Source: Podocnemis expansa (lineage: Eukaryota > Chordata > Testudines > Podocnemididae). Taken from it: 64,000 nt of DNA. The stretch's first letter is position 1. Every line of letters starts with the position of its first letter. The stretch covers positions 3,873,857 to 3,937,856 of the forward strand of contig ML681971.1 of assembly GCA_007922195.1 (NCBI GenBank). The letters run 5' to 3'. Below, piece after piece: positions 11,640 through 22,706 of the stretch. The notes beneath the pieces are model-generated. The model did not search any database and was not told the DNA's origin. It saw only the letters and a list, made by a program, of their open reading frames with translations. The translations under genes and the position numbers were made by a program.

Positions 11640-12297
11640 TAAGAGAAACCTTATTGCTTCAAATTTGACTTAGCCAGCAGACCCTCTGCATTACAAACAC
11701 TAGTGTTACAAACTGACCTGTCAACCATTTTCTTCTGTGTAGTAAAAAGTTATGCAGGCATCCATTCCTGAGCTGTTTGTAATGCGGAGGTTCTGCTGTA
11801 CCTTGCAGTTTTTCTTTTATTCTTTTTGTAACCAAATCTGACCTATGCCTATCTTGCTTACAATCATTTGAAACCTTTCTTTCTTCAGTTAATAGATATA
11901 TTTTAATGTTTTATCTAAGCCAGTGTGGTTTTGATTAAGGTCTGGCACATCAAAAGCTGGCGCATATTAGTACCCTTTGACTGTATGGGAACTTAATTAA
12001 CAAGGTTAATCTGACCAATGGGGCCTTGAACACCATAAAATGAACACTGCTAGGATGCAAGGCTAGAGGAATTTGTGGTTGTCTGCCTGGATACAGTTGA
12101 TGAGTGGCTGTGAGAGTCTGCATGTACTTCACAAGCTAATGGCTGTGTGAGGGCAAAGGCTGATGGGGCTGCTTGTCATTAGCAGAGCAGTCTGAGCAGT
12201 ACTGTGTGCTAGAGTTAAGAGGGCACAGCAACCCAGAGTCCAGGTTGCACTACGGATGTGTCACACTGGTCTTGTGAGGAATCTTGTTTGATTATCA
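11640..12297. other. unassigned DNA sharing a motif block with 14.8 kb
   Basis: At about 11810-11945 the order TTGTAACCA..TCTGAC..TATGCCTA/TACTTATA..TTACAATC..TTTTA..CTTTAATCTAA..AGTGT echoes 14830-14960. This suggests two decayed copies of one repeat family of unknown class. No gene recognised. Confidence 0.35.
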
Positions 12298-12305
12298 GTG
12301 CTGAG

Positions 12306-12491
12306 CACTGTTCCCTCTAAGCTGTGCGCGTGTGCGTGTGCACACAGGTCATGAAACCTGTGCACACAACAAAATAAACTGTGCACAAAAAAATTCAATA
12401 GTGCTAATATTGGTGCTCACAAAGAAATGTTTTTGCGCACACAAAGAAATTGTTTGTGCACACAGTCTACAAGCAATTAGAGGGAACATTG
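12306..12491. mobile_element. hAT-type MITE, GTTCCCTCTAA family, perfect TSD
   Basis: Ends CACTGTTCCCTCTAAG and, inverted, CAATGTTCCCTCTAATT. Flanked by gtgctgag on both sides (12298-12305, 12492-12499). The 186-bp interior is rich in TGTGCGCAC-like alternating sequence and CACAAAGAAAT direct repeats. Sister copies: 40479-40662 and the start of one at 63762. Confidence 0.9.
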
Positions 12492-12917
12492 GTGCTGAGC
12501 CCTTCTGGACATGCTGGCCTGCTTGGGACACCAGGTTAGGACACCTCACTAGGGTCAGGGCTGGCTGTAGAGGTATGAGTTGCTGGGGCCTCCAAGCTGG
12601 ATTCTCACTCACCCTGGTACATTTCTCTTTGATAACAGGCTACAGCTGCATTTTTCACGTCTCGCCTGGCATTCTGGGTTTAGATCCTGTTTCTGGGCCA
12701 CAAACTCTCTTGCTCTGAACCTCATCTCCCACTGATCAGGGCCTGTGAAAGCTAGTGCTCTTGTGTTTCTGTAACTGGGGCAGTGTCTGAGGCCAGTTAA
12801 AATAAGGATGTAGCTCTTGTGCTGGGGGGTTCTGGGAGATGCAAGAGCTCATTGCCCCAGCCTACTTTTAGTGCTGACACTGCTTTATTGCATGGGGCTG
12901 AGGCCTGCTGCACAACA

Positions 12918-13428
12918 CAGGGTCGTCCCTAGGGGGGTGTGGAATCCTGGGCAAATCACCCTCTGCGGCGCCCCAAACCCAGCACTGAGGGGGCGGGGCT
13001 AGCTGACCCAGGGGAGGGACAGACCCCTGTGCTGCCCTCCGAAGGCCGGGGAGTGGGCGAGTGGCCAAAAGGGCAGCTTGGTCCAGTACTGCCGGTCCAC
13101 ACCCCGTCTCCTGGGCAAGTGCAGTGCTCTAGGCTCTGTGCCAGAGCTGTGGGGAGGGTACAGAAGGTGGCGCAGCCAGGGTGGGGGGTAACAATATGGG
13201 CTCTGTGCTGCCTCCCACCCCCTCCCCGCTGCTCTGGCCCAGAGCCCAGAGCAGTGCATGTGGCGGGGGAGCAGGGTGGCTGGACCGGCAGTACTGAACC
13301 TGGCTGCCCTTTTGGCTGGCTCACTTGGTCTCCAACATTGGAGGGGCAGTGGTGTGGCCACACAGGGATGCCCCAAGCGCGGGTCCCTGGGCAGCCGCCC
13401 TGCTTGCCCTACCCTAGGGATGGCCCTG
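12918..13428. mobile_element. GC-rich, largely palindromic hAT-type MITE, perfect TSD
   Basis: Ends CAGGGTCGTCCCTAGGG and, inverted, CAGGGCCATCCCTAGGG. Flanked by gcacaaca on both sides (12910-12917, 13429-13436). The arms repeat each other in inverse order: the block around 13063-13105 (AAAAGGGCAGC, CCAGTACTGCCGGTCCA) returns inverted at about 13280-13317. The element is close to one large hairpin. The longer open frames within are by-products of its GC content. Confidence 0.85.
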
Positions 13429-13436
13429 GCACAACA

Positions 13437-14329
13437 GAAACTCCATCCCTGCCCTGGAGTGAGCTGGCACTCTTTGCAGAAGGAGCCAGAGTCTCTTCTT
13501 CTTGGAGAACAGCTGGAACGCTCCAGGACCATCATGCACCACCATCTTGGTGGGGAGGAGGTGACTGCCCTGAGCTGTGATGTTCTGCAGGCCCCCTATT
13601 ACTTTGCTGCCCACTCCCCCTGCCCTGCTGCCTTCAGGGGTGGAGCTGGAGCATGGTGCTGAGCCGCTGGGACAGCTCGCTCCACTCCCAGGGCAGACCA
13701 GCTGGCCCAGGGATAGGGTAGGGAGAGCAGAGCCCAGTCTCTGGGCCAGCCCAATGTGACCCCCCTAGCACAAGGGGCCAGGGGCCCCCATAGGTCTATT
13801 GGCCCTGGGCCCTGTCCACCCCAGGAGCATCCCTGCCATCATGCTACGACCTTCCTCAGAGCAATGGAAAGATTTTTTTGGAGAGTTAGCACAGCATCCA
13901 AAAGCTGTCATGTATACAGCAGCATAAACAAAGGTTATTTTTTGGTGTGAGAACTGAATGGAATGCCAGTGCCCTATGCATTTAGGATAGGGGTAAAAAA
14001 ATCCTGGCATGCTTGCCAAAAATGGTAAGTGCCTATTATGAGCAGCACACAGGACTGCTAGCCCTGCAGCACTGCTCAGCATGGTGGCTACACCCCCTGC
14101 TAGACCCACCCCACTAGCAGGGCCTGTGGTTGCAAGAGCTACCGCACATGCAGTGGCTCCTCTCCTCTGCTGGCCCCACCCCTGGGATCTGCCAGGGGTT
14201 GGGGGAGTGAGGCTGGCATGGGGGCTGGCATAGGTCGACAAGTCCTGATTTTGGAGATGGAACACTGCTATATTGGTCTGAATTGGTCTGTGGTGGGGCA
14301 GGTAGCCCACCCAAGCAGAAAAGGGATTA
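13437..14329. other. unassigned GC-rich DNA
   Basis: No gene recognised. Several CAGGGCC/GGCCCTG phrases (about 13780-13830) suggest further worn small elements, but no paired ends with target duplications could be fixed. Confidence 0.3.
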
Positions 14330-15020
14330 ATAGGGCCCTGGAGAGGCTGTGGTCATAGCAGTCAATTGCAAAAGCAAAAGGGAAGCAGCCAATTGGGGCC
14401 AGGCAGGCCCATATAAGAAAGGCTGCATGCAGCCTACAGAGATCAGTTACCCTTAGGAACTCCAGGGAGAAGGCTGATTGGCCTGCAGGCTGAGGCAGGT
14501 TCTAGTGAAGGAGCAGCTATAAGCCCTGAAGCAAGGACTGCAACGCTGAGTTCAAGCTAGGAATGGCTGCTGGGCCCTGGAGTAAGGGCCAGATAAAGAT
14601 GACAGGACTGACTCTGCATAGGGAGCAGCTGGACCCTGGAGTAAGAGCCTGAGTTTGGACTGCTGGGGCCACTGAGACAAGTTGCCAAGGATTGCTGAAG
14701 TCAGCTCCCTGGAAGACAGAGACACCAGCATTTTTATTTTGGCAGTGATCCTGACTTGAAAATTTAGTAAAGATTTTTGTCTTGAGCCAAGTCTAGTTTG
14801 TTAGGTTGTGGTTATCAGAAAGCATTTTATCTCTTTCTCTTGTAACCATTTCTGACTTTAATGTCTTCTACTTATACTCACTTACAATCTACCTCTTTAT
14901 AGTTCAATAAACTTGTTTTATTCTTTAATCCAAATGAATCTAGTGTTTGTGTTTTAACCTGAACTGTTTGGTAACTCCAATTAAAGAGCAAACTGATGAA
15001 TGCTGACCCCTTACAGGGGC
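14330..15020 (+). repeat. possible LTR-like or promoter-bearing repeat
   Basis: A TATA-like ATATAAG at 14411-14417 is followed about 490 bp later by AATAAA at 14906-14911. This spacing suits a transcription unit or an LTR. No paired second LTR, primer-binding site or retroviral gene was found, and the 3' part resembles 11810-11945. The class remains open. Confidence 0.3.
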
Positions 15021-15638
15021 AAAGGATCTATAACATCTGACCTGTCTTGGAGAGGGCCAGATGCTGTAGAACACATAGTCTTGAAACAATTTGGCACTGT
15101 GAAGGTATTGGGGTCACTTTACAAACAGTAACCAAAGCTAGTGGAAGTCAAAGTGTGGCTGGTGGGTTGCTGAAAGGTTACTGGGCTCAGAGACGCTTGA
15201 CCAAACTGCAGCTATATGTAAGCACTCAGGGTGTGATCTGCATGTTGTTTGAATGATTCAGGTTGGGAGCTAGAGCAACAAAGCATTGTGAGGCACCTGA
15301 GGTTGCAAGGCAGATGCCAGCATGACTTTCACTGGTCTGAACTATGACCTGGAATGGGAAGCAGGGCCGGCCCACAACATTTTGGCACCTGAGGCAGGGC
15401 ACTCAAATGATGCTTCCGTGCCTCATTTCTTAGGCCAAAACTTTGAAAGGTCTCAGTTCTGCCTTCTTTCTATTCTACTCCTCTCATGGTACTGCTCTGC
15501 TACGTACCCCAAGGAAGGATAGCTAACAACTTAAAATACCTTATTCAAAAATTTTAAGTAACTTTCAAACACCTGAACAGCAAATAAAACTTTTCTTGTC
15601 TGTATAGTAAACACTGGCATTTTTATCTGTTTGAATAA

Positions 15639-17554
15639 TCAAAGTGGTGCTTTCTGTGCCTTCATTACAAAGATTTGAACTGCTTCCTGAAGGTTCACAG
15701 TCTGGGCCAGCTCATGCTCTACTGAGATGGTTGCAAGGCTGACCAGCCTCTCCTGTGTCATTGTGGAGCATAGATGTGTTTTTATTAACTTCACCTTGGA
15801 GAAGCTGCGTTCTCGACTGGCAGCTGTTACAGGAAGTGTTAGAAGTATGTGCAGAGCAGGGGCATCACTGGCACCGGGCCCACGGGGCCTGTGCCCTGAA
15901 TCCCGGTGCCAGCGCCCTTGGTCTGGCGGGGCCCTGCCTCTCCCGATCTCCAGCCCAACTGGGCCAGAGATCCGGGGTTCAGCCGCCCGCAGCAGCAGCA
16001 GCTGCTCTGTCCCCAGCCCCTGCCCAGGACGCGAGGCCCAGCTGTGCGCAGCGGCCCACAGCTGCTTCCAGCCCCGCCCTGGCCAGGGGGCATGGCCTGT
16101 GGGCCGGGAGCAGGGCCAGGGCCCGTGCCTGGGTCCCTCCCCGGGGCAGCAACGCACCTGGCGCAGAGCAACATAAGCATTTAGAAAGAGGATGATCATC
16201 TTAGTTGTGCATATATATTCCAGAACAGCCTTTGGAGTTGATTCTGCTGAAATGTGTCTTGAAGAGGCTTTCAGTTCATCACCCAAATCACTTGCATCAA
16301 TATTGCACATGGCATCATGTGTCAACACTGTCTCTAGTGCCCTGCATTGCTGGTGTTGGTCTTCTTTGGGTATAGTGCAGAGTTTTGGAATATCATATAA
16401 CATCACAAAGATACTGCTGTGTTCTTTAAGCTGCATGAAACGTTCTTCAACTGACTGTATTGCACAATCTAGCATCTGGATAAAGAATTCAACTTTGAAT
16501 TGTTGTTCAGGGTCTCTTATGGGATTATCCCATGTCTCATAATCAAAATGTCGTCTTCTTTGGTAACTCTTCTATTCTTGAATGGGTGGGAAAAAAGCTT
16601 CAGTGTAAAGTTCTTCTGCCAACTTCTATGCATTCTTCAGAATGTTTTGAAATCCCTCATCTGACCAATAAGACTGTAGGTATGACTTTGCTTTGTCCAG
16701 TTGTTCCATTGCTCCAGATATATGAAAGTCAACACCTTGTCATCTCTTGCTTACAACATTTATTTCAAAAAGTATGCCATGCCACAACACTAAACCACAC
16801 AGAAATTTCAAGTTATGTATGTTTCTGGTGATTCTATTTCCCTCTGCCATTGTTCTCACATAAAAAGTTCCTGTCATAGCATTATCTGTCTTCCCAATTT
16901 GGTGTTTGATAGGCTTTATTGCCTCCATTTGACTTTCCCATATGGCACTCAGTGGTTTTAGGGTCAGAGAAAATGTTTGCAGATCTTGCTTTAAAAATTT
17001 GCCATCAATGAGTTGATGCAGAGAAAAATACATAGATGCTTTAAATTACATTAAAAAATTCAGCAGTCTCGCTGGAAGCTGATGCTGCATCACTGACCAC
17101 CAAGTTCAGTGAATGAGAACTGCATGAGACAAAAAAAGCTCAAGGTTTTAACTCTTGGATCTGTGTCTGCACTCCTCTGTTCTTTCCTCTCATATTGTAG
17201 AACCCAATGTGGCTGAACGTTAGACTGGAAGAGTTTGCAACACAAACAGTATGCAGCATTCTGGGGTTTTGAGTACATAAGCCATGGCCTCTCCACTTTG
17301 TCACCATTGGGGATTTCACACCATTAATGTGTTGGATGGAAACTTCTATTTTCATTGTCTTTGGGGAATGTGAAGTTTTTCACTTGCTGTGGCCCATGCA
17401 GTACGAGAAACTCCCTCAGGTTACTGCTCAAGTGAGTCCACAGTTCTTGATCATCTAGACTTAAGGAATGAAACTCAACATTAGCTGTTTCTTGCACCTC
17501 CGCCATCTTCTCTGATCTACACTTTGCTTCAGGAATGTGCACGGTTACATTCAT
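15639..17554 (-). pseudogene. hAT transposase pseudogene, ZMYM1-like
   Basis: Read from 17554 downward, fragments appear in the usual order. First comes an N-terminal part with LSLDDQELWTHLSSN. Then a TTF-type zinc-finger remnant (WLMYSKPQNAAYCLCCKLF), a middle part (LQTFSLTLKPLSAIWESQMEAIKPI) and a C-terminal part with DELKASSRHISAEST. Last is the hAT dimerisation block ILLTLPVTAASRERSFSKVKLIK. Frames change and stops occur between fragments, for example around 17040-17090 and 16480-16740, so it is inactive. The final exon-like frame (15639-16475) stays open although a 304-bp element is inserted in it. In known families this protein cuts and pastes the element through its terminal repeats. 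A domesticated host ZMYM gene is unlikely given the flanking inverted repeats. Confidence 0.8.
15857..16160. mobile_element. GC-rich hAT-type MITE inserted inside the hAT transposase
   Basis: Ends CAGGGGCATCACTGGC and, inverted, CAGGTGCGTTGCTGCC. Flanks gtgcagag (15849-15856) and gcgcagag (16161-16168) differ at one base. Element plus duplication is 312 bp, a multiple of three, and the insert is open on the - strand, so the host frame reads through. Relatives: 29090-29623, 35890-36139 and 58400-58613. Confidence 0.85.
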
Positions 17555-17572
17555 TTGAGATGGAGATATGGA

Positions 17573-17965
17573 CAGGGGTTAAAGTAAGGGAGAACACCCT
17601 GGAATGCCATTCCAGGGCCCCCTAAAAATAGAAGGGCATGCCAGAACCCAGTGTCCTGGTGCATCCCTTCTAGGCCAGTGGAAGGGAGAGGCTGTGGGCT
17701 GGGGCCAGCCCAGTCACCTCTCCTTCCTTTCTTTGCAGCCTGTGGTGGCTTGCCTCTTCTGGCTGGGTCCTGGCTGTGCGCGCGGCCTGGCCCCAGTCTC
17801 CGGCCTGGGCTTCTGCTTGCCAGTCCACTGGCCAGCCAGCACCATGGCCTCCTGCCCCCTGCCCATCTCTTTGGCCAGGTAAGGGTGTAGAGTTTTAAGG
17901 GAGATCATAAATCAATAAGGAGGACAGCATATTCAGAGCTGTATAAGAAGTCTTTATTGAAAGAG

Positions 17966-18004
<39 letters not shown>

Positions 18005-18498
18005 CAGACAGGTTTTCCTAGCACCTAAACGACTCTCCCATTTATCACTATGGCAACCCCAATGACCCTAGGTAGTCCAAAACACCACAAAGGGGGCTTG
18101 GGGAGGGTTGAGGTGGTCAAGCATCCAGTGGGGAAAGCATGGGAGCAGGGAGGGTGCATGGGGAGGAAGGAGAAGGAGTTGGGATGGTGGGCTGAGGAGG
18201 AGCTGGGGTTGGGGGGTTAGGAGGGCTGGAATGGGGGCAGGGAGCTTAGTGAGTGGGGATTGGGAACGTCGTGGGAAAAGTGGTCTGATGGGAGTAGGGT
18301 AGGTGTTTTGGGGGCAGTAGCTGAGATGGAGGCATTAGCTGGGGTGGGGGGCTGACATATGGGGGGCAGGAGCTGGGTGAAGGGCTGGCATTTTTGGGGG
18401 CAGGAGCTAGGGTGCAGGAGGGGGGCCCACCGATGCGGGAAGGGGGCCTGCTCGATTAGGAGGTTTTCAGGGCCTTCCAAATTATACTTTAACCCCTG
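17573..18498. mobile_element. hAT-type element with CAGGGGTTAAAGTA ends, perfect TSD
   Basis: Both ends read CAGGGGTTAAAGTA inward. Flanked by gatatgga on both sides (17565-17572, 18499-18506). It sits 19 bp upstream of the first Met of the transposase relic, so it would have separated that gene from its promoter. The interior is G-rich and contains an (AG)n tract. Its left 70 bases (with CCTGGAA and CCCCCTAAAAATAG) recur at several other places in the window. Confidence 0.9.
17970..18004. repeat. (AG)n microsatellite
   Basis: Uninterrupted AG dinucleotide run of about 16 units inside the inserted element. Confidence 0.9.
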
Positions 18499-19231
18499 GA
18501 TATGGATGCTGCAGTAGCTGCCAGGTGATCTCCACTCTGACTAACTGAAAGATCAGGCATCTCCTCACCACTCACATTCTCAGTGGGGCTGGAAGCCTCA
18601 CTGTGGACATTGTGTCTATGTATCTCAGGAGAGCTCCTTCCTGCCTAGACAGAAAAGCTTCCTTTGCTGTCTCTTTTTCTGAATGCTCTTCTTTCACTCG
18701 TGACTGCTGTTCTGTGCCACCTATAGTGGCTCTCAACACGCAATTGAATCGGACAAATAAGCAAGCTAGTACCAGGGCCTGAGTGAAGGAAGATATCAGT
18801 GTCTTCTGGGCCTAACTGGCTCCTACTGCTTCAGTTAACTTCCTGTTCTCCTCAAGTGGGTTCAGGGAAGTAGCAGGAAACAGGAAACTCCCTGAGAAGC
18901 TGGTGTTAATCAGTCCAGGCTCCTGGGGATGCTAGAGAGGTACATAAGAGGCTCCGCCTCCTCCCTTCTCTCTCTGCAGCTCCTGCTGCTTTCTGTTATT
19001 CTCTCTGACCTTCTTTCCTGCTTGCCTGTTATGTCTCTTGTGCCCTCCTTCCTCCAGCACAGCACTCCACCATCTCTGTGGATCTAGAGCAGAGAGAATA
19101 CATATGCGCCAGCAGCAGACATAATTTTCTACACTCTGGGTCCTAGTGGCACCCTTTCCACCCCCAAATCTGGCACCTGAGGCAGCCACCTCTGTTCGCC
19201 TCATGGTAAGGCCAGCCCTGATTAGAAAAAG

Positions 19232-19456
19232 AAACGAGTCGTGTGACAATTAAAGACTAACAGATTTATCTTACACATGAGCTTTCATGGGAGAAAATCC
19301 CGCTTCATCAGATGCTTCAAAGATGGGTGAACTTACAGAATGGAATGAAAATAAATGCAAAGGGGGTGTAAAATATAGGATCTGGCCATACAGTAACAGC
19401 AAATCACAGCAGTTTTTGCTTTGCTGGACTAGACTAACACAGCTATCCCTTTGGAA
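19232..19456 (-). repeat. interspersed repeat, AGACTAACA...GCTTTCRTGGG family
   Basis: Contains the ordered blocks TTAAAGACTAACA, GAGCTTTCATGGGAGAAAATCC, CTTCATCAGATGC and ACTAACACAGCTA. The same blocks recur at 22362-22515, 38255-38385 and 49990-50160. The class is not established from sequence; the polar order and variable lengths suggest a SINE-like retroposon. Confidence 0.6.
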
Positions 19457-20331
19457 ACTGACCTGATTAGACAGCAACTATAAATTCATTCAAGAACTGG
19501 ATTAAGACCATGTACAATTGCCTTGTATGAATAGGTAGGGAACACACAGCCTTGTGCAGGCAGAAAGATAGGGACGTTCTGCGATAACATGGTGAGGAGA
19601 GTGGGACTTTGCAGAATCAAACAGCAAAAGGAAGGGGATTGCATGTTGAAGAGGTGGATGGGATCGTCTCGTGATGAGGAGAGCAATGGGGACAGGAAGC
19701 ACACAGCATTGACCAGTGGGGGTGAAGATACCAGGGATGGAGAACAGGCAAGAGCACCTGGTGAGGAGTTCACTGAAGTCTCCTGGTGTTTCTGGGGAGC
19801 TGTTTGTTCCCCAGCTAAGATGCGTCAGCATGTGGACTCAGCTTTTCTATTTCACCCTGAACCAGAGTGCACTAAGGACTCCCACCCCCAGCACAGCTCT
19901 ATAGGCCACCATCTGGAGCTCAGGAGAAAGTGACGTGGGGGGGGCAGATTCCATTCTGTGATCACCAAGGTCTGAGGAGCAGTCAACATCCTTGTTTCTA
20001 AGCCACCGTCAGAAGTGGAAGCTGCAGGATCTGTGAAGTGGCCATTAATCCTAGGCAGCTGAGTATGAGTAGAAAGAGATGCTTGTTACTAACAAGACTT
20101 CTATGCCTGGGTGGGAATGGAGATCTCCTGTAGCACATGGACAAGGAGGGGTCATATTGTCTAAACCTGGTTGGGTTAGGGGTCCTGGCATTAATACTGA
20201 GGGAAGAATCCCAATGATAGGAACTATTCATAACATGTATATGGATTCCCTGCCCTATTTTGTTGAAAGGAGAGGTAGGGAAGGGGGAGAACTGCTTTGT
20301 CCCCTGCAGCACAATACACACAACTGGCAAC
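19457..20331. other. unassigned DNA
   Basis: No gene or delimited repeat recognised. Short frames on both strands show no protein-like pattern. Confidence 0.35.
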
Positions 20332-21190
20332 AATCATAGAATCATAGGGTTGGAAGGGACCTCATAGGTCATCTAGGCCAACCCCCTGCCAGAGGCAGGA
20401 TCACTCCCACTAAACCATCCCAGTCATGGTTTTGTCCAGCCGGGCCTTAAACACCTCCAAAGATGGAGATTCCACAACCTCCCTTGGCAGCTCATTCCAA
20501 GGCTTCACCACTCTCCTAGTAAAAAAGTTTTTTCTAATATCCAGCCTCAACCTCCCTAACCGCAGCTTGAGACCATTGCTCCTTGTTCTGTCCTCTGTTA
20601 TTACCGAGAACAGTCGAGCTCCATCTTCCTTAGAGCATCCCTTCAAGTAGTTGAAGGTTGCTATCAAATCCCCCCTCAATCTTCTCTTCTGCAGACTAAA
20701 TAAGCCTAATGCTTTCAGTCTATCCTCATAGGGCTTGTGCTCCAGCCCTTTTATCATTTTGGTTGACCTCCTCTGAACTCTTTCTAGCATATCCCTGTCC
20801 TTTTTGTAGTGGGGAGCCCAAAACTGAACACAGTATTCTAGATGTGGCCTCACCAGTGCAGAATAGAGGGGAATGATCACATCCCTTGATCTGCTGGTAA
20901 TACTTCTTTTGATGCAGCCCAGTATGCCATTGGCCTTTTTGGCAGCAAGAGCACACTGCTGACTCATATCTAGCTTCCCATCCACCATGACCCCCAGGGC
21001 CTTTTCTACACTGCTGCTACTTAGCTGAATGTTTCCCAGCCTGTAGCTGTGCATGGGGGTTTTTCGTCCCACGTGCAGGATTTTACACTTGTCCTTATTG
21101 AACCTCATAAGATTTCTATTGGCCCACTGTTCCAATTTAGCTAGGTCCAATTTATCTATAAACCCTTTGAAGTCACTGAGACCTCTCCAG
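20332..21190 (-). mobile_element. CR1 LINE, 5'-truncated, 3' end of ORF2
   Basis: The 3' terminus at 20332-20400 has the CR1 signature (on the - strand it ends with ATTCTATGATT). An open frame of about 250 codons from about 21165 to 20410 encodes the C-terminal part of the CR1 reverse transcriptase ORF2: WANRNLMRFNKDKCK, AAKKANGILGCIKRSI, IIPLYSALVRPHLEYCVQFW, ERVQRRSTKMIKGLEH, LRGDLIATFNYLKG and KNFFTRRVVKPWNELP. The catalytic RT motifs lie upstream of the truncation and are absent. The lack of stops makes this the youngest-looking CR1 in the window. It cannot move by itself. Confidence 0.9.
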
Positions 21191-21815
21191 CTCTGCAGCA
21201 AAAGTAGGGTGTTACTCACACATTCAGGAACCCCACCTTTTCCCAGTCTGTAGGATTTTGAGGGGAAGGCACCTATCCTTACCACATTCACACTCTAGGT
21301 CTCAGGGGCATTCTTTCCAGTCCTTAGGGCTCTGGGTAAAGCTAACCTGGTTACTATTAGCACCCCCACCCATTCCCAAATTTGCGGGGTTGCAGGATCT
21401 TTTACCAGAAAGAGAGTCTTGCACAATAATAACCTTAAAACATCTATTGACTAACAATTACCAAACACAGTACACATGCTAAGCATACAATGCTATGCTC
21501 ATCAGCCCTGATTTGGCAGGCAGGTTCTCCCTGGTGGCCAGGCAAGGTCATCTCCTCTGGATTCTGCATGTCATGGTGGTGCAAATGATTTTAGCTGCTT
21601 TCATCTGGGGTGGTGTTTTTGGAGGTAAATTCTTCTTGTTCCTCTTTTTTCTTCTAGCTGGTCTCCCTCTTAGGCCCCAATTTTTATAGAGAAACATTGA
21701 GTCTTGCTTAGCTATACCTTATCCAATCATATTACAAAGTAATTCTTTGATCAGTCCTAAGATATTGAAAAATAACTTTAACCAATCACAACTTAATAGA
21801 TCACACGTAGTTCTC
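21191..21815. other. unassigned DNA
   Basis: Continues upstream of the CR1 truncation point. No gene recognised. Confidence 0.35.
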
Positions 21816-21818
21816 TTA

Positions 21819-22233
21819 GGGTAGGTCCACACGAGTCTTTTATTTCGAAACAACACTGGTTGTTGCGAAATAAAAAACTGAATGTCCACACGACGTTTTC
21901 TTATTTCAAAATGACAGGCTCTGTCATTTCGAAATGAGAACTGTCATTTTGAAACAGCTTAAACCCCATTCATTTCGAAACGGCTGTTATTTCGAAATGG
22001 TTATTTCAAAATAAGGCCATTTGGACATGTTGTTGCGAAACAACATGTCCAAATGGCCTTATTTTGAAATAACCATTTCGAAATAACAGCTGTTTTGAAA
22101 GCAGCCTTTCCCTTAATTCGAATTAACATTTTCTTAATTCAAATTAACTTATTTCAAAATAAGGACTTTATTTTGAAATAACTCATTTCAAAATAAGTTA
22201 TTTTGAAATAATAATGTATGTGTGGACATAGCC
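21819..22233. mobile_element. fold-back element rich in TTATTTCGAAATAA palindromes
   Basis: Ends GGGTAGGTCCACAC and, inverted, GGCTATGTCCACAC. Flanked by TTA on both sides (21816-21818, 22234-22236), a 3-bp duplication of the PIF/Harbinger type. The two halves are near complements: a block reading TTGTTGCGAAACAACA and the runs of TTTCGAAAT alternate through the whole length. No coding capacity. Confidence 0.7.
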
Positions 22234-22361
22234 TTAGTTGTGCAACAGACAGAAACAATGGAGAAGTGAGTCCAATGAAGCCAAAACAATAAGAAGTGTG
22301 GATTTTACAACGATAACTGTTGATAAGTGAGTCCTTTCCAGACAGAATCCTAACCAACAAA

Positions 22362-22515
22362 ACAAACAAACAAGGAGTCCTCTGGCACTTAAAGACTAAC
22401 AAATTTACTTTTTGCATGAGCTTTTGTGGAAGAAAATCCTACTTCGTCAGAAGCTTTGAAGATAGAGGAACTTACAGAATGGTCCAACAAAGTTTCCTTT
22501 AAGCATCTTAAGATG
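22362..22515. repeat. interspersed repeat, AGACTAACA family
   Basis: Second copy of the family at 19232, with TTAAAGACTAACAAATTTAC, GAGCTTTTGTGGAAGAAAATCC and CTTCGTCAGAAGC. It is preceded by an AACAAACAAACAA run. Confidence 0.6.
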
Positions 22516-22695
22516 TTTCCTTATCTAGTGGTGGGAAGTACTATGAGAATAATAGTACCTTCTTAACAGCTGGATATTACCTTGTCTTGAAGTAATTTCA
22601 GGCATGTGAAGGTGTGACTACCTGCTACTTAGCTTATGGCTGCTGTCCTTCCTGATATGGCCACTGATGCTGAGACCAAGACTAAGACCTTACCG

Positions 22696-22706
22696 GGGGG
22701 GGGGGG
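22696..22706. repeat. short poly-G tract
   Basis: A run of G residues; simple repeat only. Confidence 0.8.

Larger units (their letters stand above)
15362..19220 (-). mobile_element. large hAT element (about 3.9 kb) with ZMYM1-like transposase relic
   Basis: The left end reads CAGGGCCGGCCC and the right end, inverted, CAGGGCTGGCC. Just inside each end sits an inverted GGCACCTGAGGCAG motif (15381 onward, and at about 19170). Flanks atgggaag and attagaaa agree at 5 of 8 bases, a worn duplication. The transposase relic lies between the ends on the - strand. Two later elements are inserted at 15857-16160 and 17573-18498. Without them the element is about 2.6 kb, a normal size for an autonomous hAT. 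Confidence 0.7.

Noticed and set aside
12939..13662. Overlapping frames of 130-213 codons on both strands
   Set aside because: They lie in a palindromic GC-rich MITE with exact target duplication. Mirror-image frames on both strands are expected there.
15639..17554. Functional host ZMYM1 gene
   Set aside because: Frames are broken, it is intronless, and it lies between hAT-type terminal inverted repeats.
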